Assembly: GCF_024679245.1 (NCBI RefSeq) | Contig: NC_090172.1 | Coordinates: forward strand, 1,763,001-1,827,000 | Reading direction: 5' to 3' | Length of the DNA stretch: 64,000 nucleotides | From: Pseudorasbora parva | Taxonomy: Eukaryota > Chordata > Actinopteri > Cypriniformes > Gobionidae | Shown here: piece after piece, positions 57,814-64,000 of the stretch | Layout: each line of letters starts with the position of its first letter | Numbering within the stretch: the stretch's first letter is position 1 | Notes under the pieces: model-generated | The model's database searches: none | The model's input: only the letters and a program-made list of their open reading frames with translations | What the model was told of the DNA's origin: nothing | Program-made: the position numbers and the translations under genes

Positions 57814-58727
57814 CTTGAAAAAGATGCAGGGTCAAACCCTGTTGCTCTTTTAGGATGGAAAACTGCTCTTTTAGTTGTGCTGAAGCACTCAGGGAGATGA
57901 CCGCGGTCAGCACGCAGTCCACAGTGCAAGCCTGCGTGTGACACTCAAAGGGAAAACGCCCAGCGAACCAACAATGGAAGCTCTTTTAATGAATGCAAAC
58001 GATTGCAACTCTGGTCGGTCTCTCGCTGAGAAGCGCTATACACCCGCACTGGCAGTTCCTTCCTTCTCTCCAAGACTCAGTCTCTAAACACTCTTCGTGG
58101 AAACAGTACTGAACTGTTCGGCTCCGAAGTTGAAAGCATTTGATCTACCATTCCACTTCCTATTTATACCCGCGCTGCGGGGCGGAGCGTGGAATGTGTG
58201 GATCACATGCCAATCTCCGATTGGCTCGTTTTTATACACTCGAAGTGGATAGGTCTCTGAGGGCAGATCCCAATTCGTCGGTTCAGTTCTGACGTACGTC
58301 GAACGTGACCGACTGAAAGGGAACACAAACCTATTCAGGATGATCAGTTCATTTTATTAGCATTTTTTTTTTAATGAAATATTTGTCCGACTTTCTGTTT
58401 AATTAAATACTTTTTATGGTGCCTTTGTGACACACTAAAGACAGTAGTGTCACTTTACTGTTTAAAAAAAAATATTATTTGTTTTGTTCTCTTTTTATAT
58501 TGGCCCATTTTACCTGAATGTTATGCCGTGGCTCGAGAAGGTACCAGCTTATACTCTAACTCTCATAATTGTAAAACAATTATACTTTTTCACATTTAAA
58601 ATGTATATACATATTTAAGAGACCCATGCTAATTTATAAAAATATCATTAGATCTCATACACAGCTTATTTGATGGTATTATAAGTCATTTACCAAAATG
58701 TGGCCCATTTTAGCTGACTTCACCCTA

Positions 58728-59358
58728 CATAGTGCACCTTTAAGCGACCTCCTAAGGTATAGTTCGGGGAAAACGCATAGAAATGGCATACCTTCAGTTA
58801 AGGTATAGGCCTAGGCCTACCTTTAGAGTCTTCATAGCGCGCTGAGACAACCGTATCGGGAAACGCAGCACTTGTCTTTTATCAGCTGACGCTTTTATGC
58901 CTTTTTTATAGTAAGAGATAAGAACTTAAACAGCTGAAGTTGCGATGTGTGTTATTCTTCTTATAAACTGTGCACTCTTTAAAAAACGAGAGGTGTAGGC
59001 TGATGCCAGAAGTTTATTTGCGCCATAACGCACTTTGTTTTTGCTCATTAATGCATCAGAATTCATCAATGGGCTTTACATTAATTTGAAAGCTCAGCTA
59101 GAGTGCAGAAATGATTATTTTCTGAAATTACACACACAAACAAACAGTTCCAAAGAAAAGAAATACAATTTAGACGATGAGGGAAATCGTTCTGGTTCTG
59201 GATAGATCAGGAGGGCTGCATTATGGCGTTGTCTCTTATCGCGATACGAAGACTCTAAAGGTAGCCTATAATTAACTAAAGGTGTACGATTTGCGTGTTC
59301 CTCAAACTATACTTTTGGAGGTTAAGGTATACCTTTTTAAGTGCGATGTTAGCAGGTG

Positions 59359-59395
<37 letters not shown>

Positions 59396-59610
59396 AACAG
59401 CCACCAGTGTAATGACAATTGTATTCTTAAACACTTCAGTTAGCAGAATTATACTGTAATAGATTGAGATATAAAGAAGCAGCGGTGGCCACTATCAGAG
59501 TGAACTGTCAATGGAGATAAGGATTAGCTAAGAGTGCTCCAGACCAACCTTACGAAAGAATGACTTACAGAAGGCAGACTTAACTGAGAACGCTTCGGGG
59601 AAACACGTAT
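58728..59610. mobile_element. Possible Harbinger-like MITE
   Basis: GGGGAAAACGCATAG near 58773 and CTTCGGGGAAACACGT near 59594 resemble the CGGGAAAC-type ends of local Harbinger MITEs. TTTATCAGCTGACGCTTTTATG (about 58877) recurs inverted at about 60880-60903. A poly-A run lies at 59361-59392. The limits are not secure. Confidence 0.35.
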
Positions 59611-60029
59611 TAACATTAATTTGTAGTTGATAATTTTGATATAGCCTATGTTATAGAGTTTTAATAGAGAATTAATATAAAACAGTAGCCTATATTTACA
59701 TTTACATTTGTTAAGGTTACGTAGTATTACTGTTGCGGGTCAGCGTTGGGTTCCGAGGAAAAAGATAGACGAGAGATGGGATCATCTTTAGCCGTTCACG
59801 GCATATTTATTATTTTAGCTGACGACACATCAGTCTCACGGTCAGACAGCTTTTTAGTTAGGGACTACCACAAATCAACTGGGACAAACATCCTCAATAC
59901 GCACACGCGTCTTTTCTCTTTTCTTTTAGTATACACTTTCAGTGCCCCCTTGTGGCATACACATATGCATAACAATGAACAGTATAACATTATATACAAC
60001 TGAGGACATAATGAACATATTTTAACAAC
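59611..60029. other. Gene-free stretch, nothing recognised
   Basis: A short open frame at 59746-60003 has no recognisable domain. Confidence 0.4.
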
Positions 60030-60165
60030 ATTTATGCATTTGGCTGACGCTTTTATCCAAAGCGACTTACATTGCATTCAAGGTACACATTTTACATTTT
60101 GTCAGTTCTTGCTTTCCCTGAGAATCGAACCCATGACCTTCTTAGCGCGCTGAGTATATTGTTAA
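60030..60165 (-). repeat. tRNA-head SINE-like fish repeat
   Basis: It contains GCATTTGGCTGACGCTTTTATCCAAAGCGACTTACATTGCATT, a very common fish repeat text. On the minus strand GGGTTCGATTCTC looks like a tRNA B box. It is a retroposon fragment and not a tRNA gene. Confidence 0.65.
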
Positions 60166-60420
60166 TTCTGTAGAAATTGAGAAAAGGTTCATTGGTTTTG
60201 AAGCAATCTCCGACTTTTTCAGAAGAGTCAAGGGTTTTGTGAGTTTAGCTTGAAAATTTGGATTTGTGTTCAAAGTTTTGAGAAAATATAATTGCGGCTT
60301 TATCTCACAATTCTGATTTTTCCCCCTCACAATTGCGAGTAATAAAGTCAGAATTCTGAGATATAAACTCGCAATTGCGTGATATATAATCACTATATGG
60401 AAGCGCATTCCCGCCATATT

Positions 60421-60424
60421 AAAA

Positions 60425-60462
<38 letters not shown>
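60421..60462. repeat. (AAAT)n microsatellite
   Basis: About ten ATAA units. Confidence 0.95.
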
Positions 60463-60463
<1 letters not shown>

Positions 60464-60899
60464 CTTAAACCAAAGCCTAATTATCACATAAAAAGTCAAA
60501 ATGATGACTTACTAAATCGAAATTATGACTTTAAAAGTAATTATGAGATAAAAAGAAATGATATAGCCTATTTCGAAATTATAATATTAAAAAGTCGAAA
60601 TTATACTAGCCCTTATAAAAGTCGAAACATGACTTAGCTAATTGATGTGCCGCGACCCGACACATGATAGGCTAATTGTGAACACATTAATGAGTAGCCT
60701 ATTTAAACTGTAGTTTTAGCTGCTAATGATGAAATTATTGTCTTAATATCTCAATATCTGGGCCGGTTATGTTTAACCAACTATTGTTTTAAAAATTACA
60801 ATAGTCTATGGCTGGCTTAAAATGAACCTAAAATTAAAGCAATATTTTTAGTACTTCTCTCTTACTATAAAAAGGCACTAAAGCGTCAGCTGATAAAAG

Positions 60900-61790
60900 A
60901 CAAGCACATTCTTTAGAGATTTTTTTGTGAAAACTACACGAAAGGTTAAAGATTATGTGTAGTGTTCAGATATCTGGTCTCCTCATCTAGAAGCCCCAAT
61001 GTTATGGGAAAGGACACTGAACATGTGAAATGACAGTTATGACAGTTCATCGATAAATATAGGGTTTGTGTTGCCATAGTGTTGCCTAATACTTCAAATT
61101 ACATTGGTAGAATTATTCAGAAAAACAGTTGAACACATTTCAGTTTCGCCCAAACTTACACCCACACACAGTCATTCATCCTCGCAACAAACCTGAGATA
61201 CTAATTAATAGGCTTGACGAAATTAAAGTAATTAAATAAACATGTCCAGCAAAAACTCTCAAGATGTAGGCTATGTGTATTTTTACACATTCACAAAACA
61301 ACAACACTCTTTCCATCGTCATCTAAATTGCATTACCTTTATTTAGACTCTCGGTAAGAAAACTATAATTTTAAAGAAGTGTCCAATTACAAATATCTCG
61401 CCATTTAGTGTGCATTTGGGTTATAAATGTGTGTTAGATCTTTGTATTTGTGAATTGTACACTCTAAAGAATTCTGGGTTAAAAACAACCCAAGTTTGGT
61501 TGAAAAATGGACAAACCCAGTGAATGAGTTGTTTTAATCGAACCGTTGGGTTAAATATTTGCCCAACCTGGGGTGTGTTTCCCAAAAGCACCGTCAGCCA
61601 ACTATGGTCGCAAGCTCCGTCATTATCAGCATAGTTTAACAGTTTAGTACAATCTATCTTTTATTTCGAAAACATACAAATGTAATTTATGGCTTTTAAG
61701 TTTGTCAAGAGATTTAAAACACTTTTTTTGAAGAGCGCGCATGTGCGAACGTGCTCTAATATGTAAGAAGGAGCCTATAATTGAATCTGG
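60900..61790 (-). repeat. Right arm of long inverted repeat, with internal insert
   Basis: Reverse complement of 48210-48870. It is split by about 210 bp (61356-61567) that include AACAACCCAAGTTTGGTTGA, a common fish MITE text. The outer part 61568-61790 matches 48210-48420; the inner part 60900-61355 matches 48421-48870. Confidence 0.85.
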
Positions 61791-62620
61791 AAGTAAAGCA
61801 AAATAACTGAGAAACATAAAAAATTGTCTTCAGGTGCCATATCCATAATTTATATACACCTTTATAATATTCAGAAACACAGTTTTGTCCAAACTTACAC
61901 CCACACATAGTGTCATTCATCCTCGCAACAATCATGAGATTGTTACGCAGTTATTTATCCTAACTGAACATCTGTTCTGGAAAACAACCATTAAAACAGC
62001 CACCAAAGAAATACTGCAATGGCATTTACAATATTTTGAAAACTGCTTATTTTATTTATAAACGGCAGATAGCAGGACAAGACAGTAATAAATAAATTCA
62101 GAACCCGAACACACACACACACACATTTCATAATAATATTAACTCTCTATAATTTCTCTTGCAATCAAAAACATTGAGCAACTTTGGATGTGAGAGGTTG
62201 TAAATTTTTTAATGCATATGCCTATTTATATTTATTTATCTGCATGTTTAACATGTAAAAGATCAACAAATATCATCAACTTTTAAAATCACTGTCTTCT
62301 CATTAATGTTTCACTCATTTCTTACTGCTTCTGATTCAATTTGGCCATATAAAGAGCACTAATGAATTTACTTTTTATAAGTCCCATCAGAATTTATTTA
62401 TATATAAATTAAAAGTTAAAAGATAATTCTTCATCATTTACTGAATATTGAGAGCAACCTTGAACCTGTTATATCCACATTAAATTATGTACATTCATAT
62501 ATTACTCTTCACTCTTCTATTATATTATATTATATTATCGTATAATAATTAATTGTTACTGGGGAAGCTTATCAAGAAAAAAAGACCACAGGAATACCTC
62601 TACATCTCATCTATACGTTC
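61791..62620. other. AT-rich upstream flank of lipoxygenase copy 2
   Basis: It holds a short (CA)n near 62110 and a second scrap of the CCAAACTTACACCCACACA text at about 61890. No gene is seen. Confidence 0.4.
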
Positions 62621-62797
62621 AGAAACTTGATAAAGATCACACATGTAGGTATCAACATGACATTTTTGATTGGTAGACCTCACCCACACATTATAATGTC
62701 AAAGGAGGTGGAGAGTTGAGCCGGAAGTGAACTTCATATAAAGTTGCCTAAGAATAAACTGAGGATTCAGAGATTTTGCATCTTTAATGCAGGAACA
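62621..62797 (+). promoter_or_regulatory. Promoter/5' UTR block of lipoxygenase copy 2
   Basis: Closely similar to 12820-12995. TATA-like TATAAAG is at 62737-62743, about 55 bp before the ATG, the same spacing as in copy 1. GATTGG lies upstream in the same place. Confidence 0.65.
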
Positions 62798-62944
62798 ATG
62801 CCGACCTACAAGGTGTGTGTATCTGCTGGTCGAGGGATGATTGCTAAGACAATTAACAGCATTTACCTGACGCTGATAGACTCGAAGAATCAGAGCAGTG
62901 ACAGAACCCTGATGAACAAGTCCTATTTTAGTACTTTTGAAACG
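62798..62944 (+). CDS. alox5b-like: Second 5-lipoxygenase-like gene, exon 1 only (rest beyond window)
   Basis: 49 codons starting [18 protein letters not shown] and ending FSTFET, phase 0, with donor GTAAGAAC identical to copy 1. It encodes the first strands of the PLAT domain. The start MPTY is closer to human MPSY than copy 1 is. No further exon is seen in the last 1 kb, which would be intron 1. The paralogue lies about 50 kb downstream in the same orientation, so the two are tandem duplicates. Confidence 0.85.

Positions 62945-64000
<1,056 letters not shown>

Larger units (their letters stand above)
53103..58322 (-). mobile_element. DIRS retrotransposon copy 2, 5.2 kb, RNase H region deleted
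   Basis: Coding is on the minus strand. ITRs at 53103-53342 and about 58085-58322 share CGACGAATTGGGATC, ACTTCGAGTGTATAAAAACG and TGGAATGGTAGATCAAATGC. An ICR lies at 53385-53495. Order from the 5' end: gag, RT ending just after YLDD, then the tyrosine recombinase. RT thumb, RNase H and methylase-like region are missing. It sits inside an older TIR element. Confidence 0.92.
52537..58727. mobile_element. Older TIR element split by a DIRS insertion
   Basis: Left TAGGGTGAACTCAGCTAAAATGGGCCA at 52537 is mirrored on the right by TGGCCCATTTTAGCTGACTTCACCCTA ending at 58727, with TA at both limits. Without the DIRS copy (53103-58322) the element is about 0.97 kb. A further AGCTAAAATGGGCC motif occurs at about 52925. 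The TA ends suggest a Tc1/mariner-type MITE. Confidence 0.7.

Noticed and set aside
60110..60165. tRNA gene suggested by GGGTTCGATTC on the minus strand
   Set aside because: No A box or cloverleaf; the context is a common SINE-like fish repeat.

Overview
The window is vertebrate genomic DNA, most probably from a cyprinid-like teleost. It has one intron-split lipoxygenase gene, the first exon of a second copy, and a very dense load of fish-type transposable elements: Tx1-like LINE, DIRS, Ty3/gypsy, Tc1/mariner, hAT and Harbinger. There are also long tandem arrays. No bacterial-style operon, rRNA, tRNA gene or CRISPR locus was seen.

Layout. 1-5.1 kb: a decayed minus-strand Tx1/L1-type LINE whose 3' end runs off the left edge. 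5.2-9.7 kb: simple repeats, a long hairpin, two related hAT-like scraps, two Tc1-like scraps, a gypsy integrase scrap and a common fish repeat. 9.7-12.57 kb: a DIRS fragment, then a 30-bp coding-type array running in frame into a gypsy-like 3' end with polypurine tract and LTR. 12.8-28.1 kb: a 14-exon 5-lipoxygenase-like gene on the plus strand (669 codons, reading frame intact across every predicted junction). Its introns hold a Harbinger-like MITE, two deleted DIRS elements and a Tc1/mariner copy. 28.1-29.2 kb: 3' flank and a minus-strand LTR-like sequence. 29.4-36.7 kb: a roughly 7.3-kb array of 30-bp units. 36.9-44.4 kb: DIRS gag scrap, palindromic MITE, decayed gypsy gag-protease-RT, then a repeat-rich segment with a 29-unit 60-bp satellite. 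44.8-62.6 kb: MITEs with clear target duplications, a 5.2-kb DIRS element nested in an older TIR element, and a long inverted repeat. 62.6-64 kb: promoter and exon 1 of a second lipoxygenase copy.

The only convincing host gene is the lipoxygenase. Its exon structure and all five iron ligands match ALOX5. It nevertheless differs at several positions that govern regiospecificity and membrane binding in human 5-LOX, so its chemistry may differ. The matching promoter and exon 1 about 50 kb downstream indicate a tandem family, as in fish alox5b clusters.

The most notable non-gene features are three DIRS copies with different deletions, two with textbook internal complementary regions; the placement of two DIRS insertions only 13 and 35 bp after splice donors; and two indel-poor or frame-structured decapeptide arrays next to gypsy-like LTRs. 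I found no clearly new biological system. The decapeptide arrays are the best candidate for something undescribed. All splice sites and TE boundaries were read by eye without alignment software.
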